This document shows, piece by piece, positions 54,309 to 62,500 of a stretch of DNA of 62,500 bases. The translations under genes and the position numbers were made by a program. How positions within the stretch are numbered: position 1 is the first letter of the stretch; each line of letters opens with the position of its first letter. The notes under the pieces are model-generated. The model saw only the letters and a program-made list of their open reading frames with translations, was not told the origin of the DNA and ran no database searches. The DNA lies in contig JAVKIA010000010.1 of assembly GCA_031459715.1 (NCBI GenBank), positions 1 to 62,500 on the forward strand. The letters are read 5' to 3'. The DNA comes from Armatimonadota bacterium (lineage in GTDB: Bacteria; Sysuimicrobiota; Sysuimicrobiia; Sysuimicrobiales; Humicultoraceae).

Positions 54309-55000
54309 TCTGGGGGGTGGTCGCCTTCCCCGGCTCCAACTGCGACCGGGACTGCGCTCACGTGCTGCGCCACGTGCTGGGCCAGGACGTGCGCCAGGTC
54401 TGGTACGAGGAGCGGGCCCTGGAGGGGCTGGACGCCGTAGTCCTGCCCGGCGGTTTCTCCTACGGGGACTACCTGCGGGCGGGAGCCATCGCGGCCACCG
54501 CGCCTGTGATGACGGCCCTGCGCGCGGCGGCGGACCGCGGCCTGCCGATCCTGGGCATCTGTAACGGGTTCCAGATCCTGACCGAGGCAGGGCTGCTCCC
54601 CGGCGCGCTGCTGCACAATCGGACCCTGCGCTTCGTCTGCCGCGACGTGTGGGTGCGCACCGAATGTGTGCGCACACCGTTTACCCGGGGGCTGCGACCG
54701 GGCCAGGTGCTGCGCCTGCCGGTGGCGCACGCCGAAGGCCGCTACCTGGCGCCGCCTCCCATGCTACGCGCGCTGGAGCGAAAGAGGCAGGTCGTCTTCC
54801 GGTACTGCGACCCCGCCGGCCGGGTCCGCCCACGGGCCAATCCCAACGGGTCGGCCCGGGCCATCGCCGCGGTGTGCAATGCGGCCGGGAACGTGGTGGG
54901 GATGATGCCGCATCCGGAGCGGGCTGCAGAAGGGGTGCTGGGCTCGGAGGACGGTCGTTCCCTCTTCGAGTCGGCCCTGCGTTCCCTGGCCGGGGAGTAG
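54305..55000 (+). CDS. purQ: Phosphoribosylformylglycinamidine synthase subunit PurQ
   Basis: This 231-residue class I glutaminase feeds ammonia to PurL. It shows VVAFPGSNCDRDCAHVLRHV, LPGGFSYGDYLRAGAIA, nucleophile Cys86 in LGICNGFQIL and the His-Glu pair in GMMPHPERA. GTG at 54305 overlaps purS by 4 bp; the frame stays open upstream inside purC and purS but is not used. It overlaps purL by 1 bp. Confidence 0.96.
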   Translation: MIWGVVAFPGSNCDRDCAHVLRHVLGQDVRQVWYEERALEGLDAVVLPGGFSYGDYLRAGAIAATAPVMTALRAAADRGLPILGICNGFQILTEAGLLPGALLHNRTLRFVCRDVWVRTECVRTPFTRGLRPGQVLRLPVAHAEGRYLAPPPMLRALERKRQVVFRYCDPAGRVRPRANPNGSARAIAAVCNAAGNVVGMMPHPERAAEGVLGSEDGRSLFESALRSLAGE

Positions 55001-57198
55001 TGAGGGTGGTGGCGGCGTCGCGCACAGAGGCTCCGGTTCTTGCGGAAGCGGCGGCCCGATACGGGCTGGCCCCTCTGGACGAGGCGGTGGCGCGCGTGGC
55101 GCTGGGGCGGGCGCCCAACCCCATCGAGGCACGGTGCCTGGCGGTGATGTGGTCCGAGCACTGCGCCTACCGGCACTCCCGCCAGGTCCTGCGCCGGCTG
55201 CCTGCAGGCGGGGACGGCGTGCTCCAGGGTCCGGGGGAGAACGCCGGGGTGGTGGCCCTGGGCGGGGGGTGGGCACTTGTCTGGAAGATGGAAAGCCACA
55301 ACCACCCCAGCGCTGTCGATCCCTTTAACGGGGCGGCCACCGGCGTGGGCGGGATCATCCGCGACGTCCTGGCCATGGGGGCGCGACCGGTGGCGCTGCT
55401 GGACGCGCTGCGCTTTGGCCCGCTCACCGATGCCTGCGCCCGCCGCCTCGCCAGAGGCGTCGTTGGCGGCATCGCCGCCTATGGCAACAGCGTGGGCGTG
55501 CCCACCGTGGGGGGCGAGCTGGCCACGGATCCCGCCTACGCGGAGGCGCCGCTGGTCAACGTGGCCTGCCTGGGTCTGGTGCGCACCGTCGGGATCGTCC
55601 GCGGCCGGGCCGCCCCGCCGGGTGCGGTCCTCCTCTACGCCGGTGCTCCCACCGGGCGGGACGGGATCGGCGGGGCGGCGTTTGCCTCCGGCGTCCTGGA
55701 CGCCGCCGCCGAGGTCCGGGACCGCTCCGCCGTCCAGATCGGGGACCCGTTTTCAGGTAAGTGCCTGATCGAGGCGACCCGGCAGGCGCTGGCCACCAGG
55801 CGCGTCCTGGGCCTGCAGGACATGGGGGCAGGGGGCCTCGCCTGCGCCGCCGGGGAGATGGCTGCCAGGGCGGGTACCGGAGTGGTCCTGGACCTGGATC
55901 GCGTGCCCCTGCGGGAGCCGAACCTGGCTGCGGCAGAGGTGCTGCTGTCGGAGTCGCAGGAGCGGATGCTGCTGGCGGCGCGGCCCGCCGACGCGCCATC
56001 GCTGGCGGCCATCTACCGTCGCTGGGGGCTGGAGGCGGAGGTGGTCGGCCATGTCACCGCGGACGGGTGGTTTCGGGCTCAAACCGGCGGGGTCACCGTG
56101 GCCGACCTGCCGGTGCGCCTGTTGACGGCGGCTCCGGAGCGGCACGTCGTCCCCACCCCGGCCGCGGTTCCGGCTCCGCCCCGGGTACGCACCGTGCGTC
56201 TGGAAGAGGCGCTGCTGGCCCTGCTGGCGGCACCGGAGGTGACCAGCGCGGCACCGATCTACGAGCAGTACGACCACATGGTCCAGGTGCGCACGGTCGT
56301 CCGTCCAGGCAGGGGGGCCGCGGTCCTGCGGCTTCCGGAACTGGCCCCGGAGGGCCTGGCGCTGACGGTAGACGGCTGCGGCCGCTGGTGCGCCGTCGAC
56401 CCTTACGGAGGCGGGGCGGCTACGGTGATGGAGGCGGCGGCCAACCTGGCCTGCGCCGGGGCGGAGCCGCTGGCGGTGACAGATTGCCTGAACTTCGGCC
56501 GCCCGGAGGACCCGGAGGTGTTCTGGACCTTCGTCCAGGCTGTGGAGGGTATCGCTGCAGCCTGCCGGGCGCTGGGGGTGCCGGTGGTGGGGGGCAACGT
56601 CTCCTTCTACAACGAGGGTCCCTGTGGCCCGATCCTGCCTACCCCGGTAGTAGCCATGGTGGGCCGCGTGCCGGAGGTGGCCGCCCCGGCGCGCGTGGCC
56701 GAGGGGGACCTGCTCGTCCTGTTGGGGTCCGCCGCACCCGGCCTGGGGGGATCGCTCTACGCGCGGGCGCTGTGGGGCGCGCTGGCCCCGGGCTTCCCTC
56801 GCCCGGACCTTGACGCCTCCGCCCGGACCATCGCCTGCGTGCGCCAGGCGGTCCGCCGCCGCCTGGCCGTCTTCGCTCACGACGTCAGCGCCGGGGGACT
56901 GGCCGTGGCCCTTGCGGAGTGCTGCCTCATCCTTGGCAGGGGCGCCGAGGTTTCCCTGCCGGGCCCCGGCGACGCTGTGGACCTGTTCGGCGAGGGCGGG
57001 ACGCGCGTGGTCTGCGCGCTGGCCCCGCCGCACCTGGAGCCGCTCCAGGCGCTGGCGGCCGCGTGCGACGTGCCCTTCCTCCGGCTCGGCCGTCTTGTCG
57101 GGAGCCGGCTGCGCCTGGCCGGACCGGGCGGCGCGCGGGTCGACCTCTCCCTGGCCCGCCTGCGGCGCGCCTGGGGGGCTCTGGCCCGGCTGCTGTGA
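55000..57198 (+). CDS. purL: Phosphoribosylformylglycinamidine synthase subunit PurL (small type)
   Basis: This 732-residue synthetase converts FGAR to FGAM with ATP and ammonia from PurQ. It shows MWSEHCAYRHSRQVLRRL, KMESHNHPSAVDPFNGAATG, GNSVGVPTVGGE, QDMGAGGLACAAGEMAAR, DCLNFGRPEDPEVFW and VVGGNVSFYNEG. Length fits the small form that needs PurS. GTG at 55000 shares one base with the purQ stop; the frame upstream is not coding. Confidence 0.96.
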   Translation: MRVVAASRTEAPVLAEAAARYGLAPLDEAVARVALGRAPNPIEARCLAVMWSEHCAYRHSRQVLRRLPAGGDGVLQGPGENAGVVALGGGWALVWKMESHNHPSAVDPFNGAATGVGGIIRDVLAMGARPVALLDALRFGPLTDACARRLARGVVGGIAAYGNSVGVPTVGGELATDPAYAEAPLVNVACLGLVRTVGIVRGRAAPPGAVLLYAGAPTGRDGIGGAAFASGVLDAAAEVRDRSAVQIGDPFSGKCLIEATRQALATRRVLGLQDMGAGGLACAAGEMAARAGTGVVLDLDRVPLREPNLAAAEVLLSESQERMLLAARPADAPSLAAIYRRWGLEAEVVGHVTADGWFRAQTGGVTVADLPVRLLTAAPERHVVPTPAAVPAPPRVRTVRLEEALLALLAAPEVTSAAPIYEQYDHMVQVRTVVRPGRGAAVLRLPELAPEGLALTVDGCGRWCAVDPYGGGAATVMEAAANLACAGAEPLAVTDCLNFGRPEDPEVFWTFVQAVEGIAAACRALGVPVVGGNVSFYNEGPCGPILPTPVVAMVGRVPEVAAPARVAEGDLLVLLGSAAPGLGGSLYARALWGALAPGFPRPDLDASARTIACVRQAVRRRLAVFAHDVSAGGLAVALAECCLILGRGAEVSLPGPGDAVDLFGEGGTRVVCALAPPHLEPLQALAAACDVPFLRLGRLVGSRLRLAGPGGARVDLSLARLRRAWGALARLL

Positions 57199-58649
57199 GG
57201 GAGGCCGTGGAAAGGCGCCTGTGGAAGGAGGAGTGCGGCGTCGCTGCGGTTCTCTGCCGCGACCGGACCACGCTGGCGGGGCCGCTTCTGCACCTGGCGT
57301 TATACGCGCTGCAGCACCGCGGCCAGGAGAGCGCGGGGATGGCCGCCTCAGACGGTTGCCGGCTGTGCGTGCACCGCGATCTGGGCCTGGTGGCGCAGGT
57401 CTTCACCCCCCAGGCCATCCGGGCGCTGGAGGGGTGGCTGGCCGTGGGGCACGTCCGCTACGCCACCATGGGGTCGGCCACGCTGGCCAACGCGCAACCC
57501 ATCGTCGTCCCCTCACCCTGGGGGCCGCTGGCCGTGGTGCACAACGGCAACCTGATCAACGCCCCGGTGTTGCGCCGCACCCTGGAGGGGACAGGCTGCG
57601 TCTTCACCTCCAGCACCGACACCGAGGTGATCGCCCACCTGATCGCCCGGGCCCCCGCTGCCACGTTGCTGGAGGCGGTCCGCTACGGGATGCAGCGCCT
57701 GGAAGGGGCCTTCACCGTAGTGCTGCTTGCGGGTGAGACCATCCTGGGATTCCGCGACCGCCACGGCATCCGCCCTCTGGTCCTGGGAGGTGGGCCCGGC
57801 TTCTGGATGCTGGCGTCCGAGACGTGCGCCTTCGACCACACCGCCGGGCAGCCCTACCGCGAGGTCGACCCAGGGGAGCTGGTGGTCTGCACGGCGGATG
57901 GTGCCCGAGCCCTCCCTGTGCTGGAGGTCCACCGCCGCGCCCACTGCGTCTTCGAGTACATCTACTTCGCCCGACCGGACACGGCGCTGTTCGGGCGCAA
58001 CGTGCACCAGGTGCGCCGCCGCATGGGCCGCATCCTGGCCCGCGAGCACCCGGCCGCGGCGGACCTGGTGGTGCCCGTCCCCGACTCGGGAAGCTCGGCG
58101 GCCATGGGCTATGCGGAGGAGGCCGGCCTCCCGCTGGAGATCGGCCTGATCAAGAACCGCTACATCGGCCGCACCTTCATCGAGTCCAGCCCGGCCGTGC
58201 GCCAGGCCGGAGTGCAGATCAAGCTCAACGCCGTGCGCGAGGTGGTCCGGGGGAGACGGGTGATCCTGGTGGACGACTCTATCGTCCGCGGGACGACCAG
58301 CGCCCGCATCGTCGCCCTGTTGCGCCGCGCGGGAGCCCGCCAGGTCCACATGCGCGTCAGCAGCCCGCCCATCCGCTTCCCCTGCTTCTACGGGATCGAC
58401 ACCAGCAGCCGCGGTCAGCTCATCGCGGCCACGCGCTCGGTGGAGGAGATCCGTGCGTACCTGGGAGCCGACTCGCTGGGCTACCTCAGCCAGGCGGGGC
58501 TGGTAGAGGCGCTGGACCTGCCTGCCCGGGTGCTCTGCCTGGCCTGCCTGGACGGCCGGTACCCCACGCGCGTACCCACCGAAGAGGAAGCCGGACGCGC
58601 CGCGCTGGAGCGGGAGACGGTGCAGGGCGGGGCTCCCGCGGCGACCTAA
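57195..58649 (+). CDS. purF: Amidophosphoribosyltransferase
   Basis: This 484-residue enzyme commits PRPP to purines. A propeptide of about 13 residues (REAVERRLWKEE) precedes the nucleophile Cys in ECGVAAVL. The glutaminase half has ALQHRGQESAGMA; the transferase half has the PRPP loop VILVDDSIVRGTTSARIV. Cysteines in HCVFEY, FPCFYG and LCLACLDG match the four 4Fe-4S ligands of the Bacillus enzyme. GTG at 57195 overlaps purL as GTGA; GTG at 57207 would shorten the propeptide. Confidence 0.96.
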   Translation: MREAVERRLWKEECGVAAVLCRDRTTLAGPLLHLALYALQHRGQESAGMAASDGCRLCVHRDLGLVAQVFTPQAIRALEGWLAVGHVRYATMGSATLANAQPIVVPSPWGPLAVVHNGNLINAPVLRRTLEGTGCVFTSSTDTEVIAHLIARAPAATLLEAVRYGMQRLEGAFTVVLLAGETILGFRDRHGIRPLVLGGGPGFWMLASETCAFDHTAGQPYREVDPGELVVCTADGARALPVLEVHRRAHCVFEYIYFARPDTALFGRNVHQVRRRMGRILAREHPAAADLVVPVPDSGSSAAMGYAEEAGLPLEIGLIKNRYIGRTFIESSPAVRQAGVQIKLNAVREVVRGRRVILVDDSIVRGTTSARIVALLRRAGARQVHMRVSSPPIRFPCFYGIDTSSRGQLIAATRSVEEIRAYLGADSLGYLSQAGLVEALDLPARVLCLACLDGRYPTRVPTEEEAGRAALERETVQGGAPAAT

Positions 58650-59677
58650 TGGCGCACGCGCTGACCCACCGCGTGGCGCGTCCGCTGACCTACCGCCGGG
58701 CCGGTGTTGATGTGGCGGGCAAGTCCCGCCTGCTGGAGGCGCTGGGCCCGCTGGTCGCCAGGACCCTTGGGTCGGATATCTCCCCCTGGGGCGGGTTCGC
58801 GGGGGTGCTGCGCCTGCCCGGGGGAGCGGACCGCCTGGCCCTCACCGTCGACGGGGTGGGCACCAAGACGCTCCTGGCCCGCCGCCTGGGCCAGGACCGT
58901 ATGGTCGGCGCGGACATCGTGGCCCACTGCGCCAACGACCTGGCCGCGGCCGGTGCCCGACCGCTGGGATTTGCGGACTACGTTGCCATGGGCCGCCTGG
59001 ACGCCGCAGTGCTGGAGGCGCTGCTTGAAGGGATGAGCGAGGCCTGCCGCCGGCTGGGGATTCCCCTGGTCGGAGGGGAGACCGCAGAGATGCCAGGGGT
59101 CTACCGGGAGGGCGCCTACGACGTGGCCGGGGCCATGGTCGGTCTGGTGGATGCTGAGCTGGGCCCGGCACAGGTCCGGCCAGGCGACCGGATCATCGGG
59201 CTGGCCTCCACCGGGCTGCACACCAACGGTTACAGCCTGGCCCGCAGGCTGGTCGAAGGTCGGGACCTGCGCCGGCACCGGGCCGCCCTGGGCGGATCGC
59301 TGGGGGAGGCGCTGCTTGCGCCACACCGCTGCTACGCGCCGGCCCTCTGGCGGCTCTTCGCCGCGCTGCCGGTGCACGCTGCCGCCCATATCACCGGAGG
59401 GGGGCTGCCCGGGAATATCACCCGGGTGCTGCCGCCCCGCCTTCAGGCGCGCCTGGAGCCAGCCTGGCCCGTCCCTCCCATCTTCCCCTTCCTGCAGCGG
59501 CTGGGGGCGCTGGACCAGGAAGAGATGCGTCGGGTGTTTAACCTGGGCGTGGGCATGGTACTGCTGGTCGCCCCCGCAGATGCGCCGCGCGCGCTGGCGC
59601 TGCTGCAGGAGGCAGGGGAAGAGGCCTGGCCGGTGGGGGAAGTCGTCCCCGGGGAGCGAGGGGTGGTGTTCGGCTGA
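58649..59677 (+). CDS. purM: Phosphoribosylformylglycinamidine cyclo-ligase
   Basis: This 342-residue enzyme makes AIR from FGAM and ATP. It shows TYRRAGVDVAGKSRLLEAL, LTVDGVGTKTLLARR, GADIVAHCANDLAAAGARPL, GGETAEMPGVYREGAYD, STGLHTNGYSLAR and ITGGGLPGNITRVLP. ATG at 58649 overlaps the purF stop as TAATG. It joins purN as TGATG. Confidence 0.96.
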   Translation: MAHALTHRVARPLTYRRAGVDVAGKSRLLEALGPLVARTLGSDISPWGGFAGVLRLPGGADRLALTVDGVGTKTLLARRLGQDRMVGADIVAHCANDLAAAGARPLGFADYVAMGRLDAAVLEALLEGMSEACRRLGIPLVGGETAEMPGVYREGAYDVAGAMVGLVDAELGPAQVRPGDRIIGLASTGLHTNGYSLARRLVEGRDLRRHRAALGGSLGEALLAPHRCYAPALWRLFAALPVHAAAHITGGGLPGNITRVLPPRLQARLEPAWPVPPIFPFLQRLGALDQEEMRRVFNLGVGMVLLVAPADAPRALALLQEAGEEAWPVGEVVPGERGVVFG

Positions 59678-60291
59678 TGCGCATCGGGGTGCTGGTCTCC
59701 GGATACGGCTCCAATCTCCAGGCGCTGCTGGACGCGGCCGCGGCAGGAGCCCCTTACACCGTGGCGGTGGTCATCGCTAACATCGCCGGCGCACCCGCCC
59801 TGGAACGCGCGCGGCGGGCGGGGGTGCCAGCGCACCTGGTGGAGCACCGGGGCCGGTCGCGGCGGGAGTTCGAGGCAGACCTGTTGCGGCTGCTGCGTGA
59901 GGCCCGGGTGGACCTGGTCTGCCTGGCGGGTTTCCTGCGCATCCTCTCTCCCTGGTTCGTCTCGCACTTCCGCGGGCGCATCCTCAACATCCACCCGGCG
60001 CTCCTGCCGGCATTCGGGGGCCGCGGTATGTACGGCCTGCGCGTGCACGAGGCGGTGCTGGCCTCGGGGGCGCTCCGCAGCGGGTGCACGGTCCACCTGG
60101 TGGACGAGACGGTAGACGGGGGATCAATCCTGGCCCAGGCCACCGTCCCCGTCCTGCCCGGAGATACTCCCGAGACCCTGGCCGCCCGCGTCGCCCAGGC
60201 CGAGCACCGGCTCTACCCGGAGGTGGTAGGAGAGGTCGCCTCCGGCCGGCTCCTCCTCAAGGTACGCGTCGCCCCAGCCGCAGGAGGATGA
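59677..60291 (+). CDS. purN: Phosphoribosylglycinamide formyltransferase
   Basis: This 204-residue enzyme uses formyl-tetrahydrofolate to make FGAR. It shows RIGVLVSGYGSNLQALLDA, LAGFLRILSPWFV, the catalytic Asn-His in ILNIHPALLPAFGG and the Asp in VDETVDGGSILAQ. The product feeds PurSQL in the same operon. Starts at ATG overlapping purM by 1 bp. Confidence 0.96.
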   Translation: MRIGVLVSGYGSNLQALLDAAAAGAPYTVAVVIANIAGAPALERARRAGVPAHLVEHRGRSRREFEADLLRLLREARVDLVCLAGFLRILSPWFVSHFRGRILNIHPALLPAFGGRGMYGLRVHEAVLASGALRSGCTVHLVDETVDGGSILAQATVPVLPGDTPETLAARVAQAEHRLYPEVVGEVASGRLLLKVRVAPAAGG

Positions 60292-60292
60292 G

Positions 60293-61837
60293 GTGAGGAT
60301 GAGGGATCCCAGCCGTCGCGCCCTGCTCAGCGTCTCGGACAAGAGTGGCCTAGTGCCCTTCGCCGCCGCGCTGGCAGAGATGGGGTTTGAGCTGATCGCC
60401 ACAGAAGGGACCGCCCGCGCGCTGGAGGAGACCCACCTCCCCGTGACCCGGGTCTCGGCGCTTACGGGGTATCCCGAGCTGCTGGGGGGTCGGGTAAAGA
60501 CCCTGCACCCGGCCATCGCCGCGGCGATCCTGGCCGGCGGGCCCGAGCACCTATCCGAGCTGGCCGGCCACGGCATCCGGCCCATCGACCTGGTGGTGGT
60601 CACGCTGTACCCCTTCGAGGAGGCGGCGGCGCGCGGGGAGCGCCTGGAGGACCTCGTCGAGTGGATCGACATAGGGGGAGTCACCCTGCTGCGGGCGGCG
60701 GCAAAGAACTGGCGGCGTGTGGGCGCAGTCTGTGATCCGGCCCAGTACGCGCCGGTGCAGCAAGAGCTGGCGCATGGCGGCTTCCTCTCGGAGCAGACGC
60801 GCCGCGAGCTGGCCGCGCGCGCCTTCGCTCGCGTCGCTGCCTATGACGCGGCCATTGCCGCCCGTCTGGCCGGCGAGGAAGCTTTCCCCGACCCGCTGGT
60901 CCTCGTCTACCGGCGGCGCGCCCTGCTGCGCTACGGCGAAAACCCCCACCAACGGGCGGCGCTGTACACGGTGCCAGCGACGCCACCCGGCGAGGTGGCT
61001 GGTGCCGAGCTGCTGCAGGGCAAGCCCCTCTCCTACAACAACCTGGCCGACCTGGACGCGGCCTGGGCGGCAGTACAAGAGCTGGCCCCGCCGGCGGCAG
61101 TGGTGGTCAAACACGCCACACCCTGCGGCGCGGCGCTGGGGGCCACCACGGCCGAGGCCGTGCGGCGTGCCGTTGCCGCCGATGCCACCTCCGCGTTCGG
61201 TGGCATCCTGGCGGTCAACGCTCCCGTGGACCCAGAGGTGGTGGATGCCCTGGGGAGCCTCTTCCTGGAAGCATTGATCGCCCCGCAGGTCACAGACGGC
61301 GCCAGGCACAGGCTGGCCGGGCGCAGGAACCTCCGCGTGCTTCAGACTCCTGTAGGAACTCTGGCCCCTGCTGCCTCCCCGGCGGCCCGGGTGGTGCGCT
61401 CCCTCCCCGGGGCACTGCTGGTGCAGGACGCCGATGCGGCCGGCCTGCCCCGGGAGGAGAGGGTGGTCACACGCCGCACCCCCACGCCCCAGGAGCTGGC
61501 GGACCTCCGCTTCGCCTGGCTGGTCTGCAAGCACGTCCGCTCCAACGCCATCGTCCTGGCCGCGGGCGGGCAGACGGTGGGAGTGGGAGGCGGTCAGACG
61601 AGCCGGGTGGATAGCGTGCGCCTGGCCGTGCTCAGGGCCGGTGCGCGGGCCCGCGGCAGCGTGCTGGCTTCCGACGGGTTCTTCCCCTTCGCCGATGGGG
61701 TCAAGGAGGCTGCGGTCGCCGGGGTCACCGCCGTCATCCAGCCAGGAGGGTCGGTCCGCGACCGGGAGGTCGTGGCCGCAGCGGACGCCCACGGGCTGGC
61801 CATGGTCTTCACCGGGGAGCGGCACTTCCGCCACTAG
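60293..61837 (+). CDS. purH: AICAR transformylase/IMP cyclohydrolase
   Basis: This 514-residue bifunctional enzyme completes IMP. The N-terminal cyclohydrolase domain (about 10-200) has [15 protein letters not shown] and [11 protein letters not shown]. The transformylase domain has [49 protein letters not shown] and [15 protein letters not shown] at 60293 is 2 bp after purN; ATG at 60299 is possible. It ends the operon 2 bp before the convergent DUF92 gene, leaving no room for a separate terminator. Confidence 0.96.
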   Translation: MRMRDPSRRALLSVSDKSGLVPFAAALAEMGFELIATEGTARALEETHLPVTRVSALTGYPELLGGRVKTLHPAIAAAILAGGPEHLSELAGHGIRPIDLVVVTLYPFEEAAARGERLEDLVEWIDIGGVTLLRAAAKNWRRVGAVCDPAQYAPVQQELAHGGFLSEQTRRELAARAFARVAAYDAAIAARLAGEEAFPDPLVLVYRRRALLRYGENPHQRAALYTVPATPPGEVAGAELLQGKPLSYNNLADLDAAWAAVQELAPPAAVVVKHATPCGAALGATTAEAVRRAVAADATSAFGGILAVNAPVDPEVVDALGSLFLEALIAPQVTDGARHRLAGRRNLRVLQTPVGTLAPAASPAARVVRSLPGALLVQDADAAGLPREERVVTRRTPTPQELADLRFAWLVCKHVRSNAIVLAAGGQTVGVGGGQTSRVDSVRLAVLRAGARARGSVLASDGFFPFADGVKEAAVAGVTAVIQPGGSVRDREVVAAADAHGLAMVFTGERHFRH

Positions 61838-61839
61838 GG

Positions 61840-62499
61840 TCATCGGGAGAGAAATGCCGCCACCACTGCCCCCACCGCGGTGGCGGCGATGTTGACCACG
61901 TCGTTGGTCACCCACCGCCATCCTCCGGCCAGCCGCCGCTGGGCGCCGCAGGTGCACGCCTGCGCCTCTCCCTCCTGGCCGCAGGCGGGACACCGGTAGC
62001 GCGCCTGCAGGGTCGCCCCCAGGAGGCTGTCAACCAGGAATCCGGCCACGCCCCCAGTGACGATCGGGGCGATCCCCAGGGTGCTGGCCGAGATGACAAG
62101 CCGCCCCAGGATAGCGGCGACCAGGGCCCCTCCCACGCCGCTGGCCGTGCCCAGGGGAGTGATCCCTCCGGAGCGGCCCCGCGGGACGACAGCGCCCGTG
62201 GTGATCAGCCGTGGCATCCGCCGGCTGAGCAGGCCAAGCTCCGTGGCCCAGGTGTCCGCGGCGGTGGCGGCCATGGCACCAACCGCTGCAGGGAGCGCCC
62301 GCGGGGAATCGAGGATGGCGCCGGCCAGGGCGGCCACCGCGGGAACGGTCCCGTTGGCCAGGACCTGGGCGGCGGACCGACCGCGGCGATGCTCCGGCTG
62401 CAACTTCTCCCCGCGTCGGTACCAGGTGAGCAGGCCCGCACCCACAAACGTCCCTACCAGCGTAACCGTCAACCCCCATCCCCCGGCCAGCAGCACCAC
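61840..62499 (-). CDS. DUF92 membrane protein (partial, cut by window end)
   Basis: At least 219 residues are present; the frame is open to the right edge and the usual first 40-50 residues seem to be missing. It shows GGWGLTVTLVGTFVGAGLLT, the basic RGEKLQPEHRRGRSAAQVLA, NGTVPAVAALAGAI, AATAADTWATELG, GAVVPRGRSGGITPLGTASG and several helices. A CxxC-CxC zinc-ribbon insert (YRCPACGQEG, ACTCGAQ) lies near residue 170. Plant relatives include phytol kinase partners; the bacterial role is not known. Confidence 0.82.
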   Translation of the reverse strand: MVLLAGGWGLTVTLVGTFVGAGLLTWYRRGEKLQPEHRRGRSAAQVLANGTVPAVAALAGAILDSPRALPAAVGAMAATAADTWATELGLLSRRMPRLITTGAVVPRGRSGGITPLGTASGVGGALVAAILGRLVISASTLGIAPIVTGGVAGFLVDSLLGATLQARYRCPACGQEGEAQACTCGAQRRLAGGWRWVTNDVVNIAATAVGAVVAAFLSR

Positions 62500-62500
62500 A

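Overview
The window is a 62.5 kb piece of a high-GC bacterial chromosome with dense, mostly plus-strand operons, many 1 to 11 bp gene overlaps and frequent GTG and some TTG starts. Traits visible here are c-di-AMP synthesis (cdaA-cdaR-glmM), a glmS ribozyme, a CIRCE operator on groES-groEL, a PurS/PurQ/small-PurL system and a PurF with a propeptide and Fe-S cysteines. Together they suggest a Terrabacteria-like lineage (deep Firmicutes, Chloroflexota, Armatimonadota or the Sysuimicrobiota/CSP1-3 group). A cyclic-2,3-diphosphoglycerate synthetase-like protein and an archaeal-type ATP-dependent DNA ligase would suit a thermophile. The phylum is an inference; no rRNA gene is present.

Layout. Positions 1-9038 hold a surface-polysaccharide operon: five glycosyltransferases (one cut by the window edge), four SAM methyltransferases and a flippase. 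Its GC content is visibly lower than the rest. It ends at a decayed GDP-fucose synthase remnant. Positions 9492-13370 hold a Wzy/WaaL-type ligase-polymerase on the minus strand, then a polyprenyl-phosphate sugar transferase and a sugar nucleotidyltransferase. Positions 13511-14326 encode a coiled-coil/nuclease-fold protein built from nearly identical 63 bp repeats. Positions 14489-25246 hold an IclR regulator followed by two paralogous sets of a PotABCD-like ABC importer, each set carrying its own aspartoacylase/succinylglutamate desuccinylase-like zinc hydrolase.

Positions 25280-26264 are rplM-rpsI with promoter and terminator. Positions 26386-35198 run from the cDPG synthetase-like gene and argF through cdaA, cdaR, glmM, a WecG/TagA glycosyltransferase, the glmS ribozyme and glmS, a Trm112-like protein and acpS. 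This joins amino-sugar supply to c-di-AMP signalling. Positions 35473-46040 hold nnr, pheA, a PLP enzyme, an asparaginase, an ATP-dependent ligase, an NfeD protease and the t6A/ribosomal acetylation set tsaE-tsaB-rimI-tsaD. Positions 46275-48516 hold the heat-shock operon groES-groEL under CIRCE.

Positions 48612-61837 hold an essentially complete IMP-to-AMP purine operon: a purD-purE fusion, then purA, purB, purC, purS, purQ, purL, purF, purM, purN and purH. A short tandem duplication at the purDE/purA junction creates an 11-codon minigene bridging the two genes. The window ends in a convergent, truncated DUF92 membrane protein gene.

The most notable items are the duplicated importer-hydrolase locus, the glmS ribozyme, the purE/purA minigene relay and the PurD-PurE fusion with an unusual start region.
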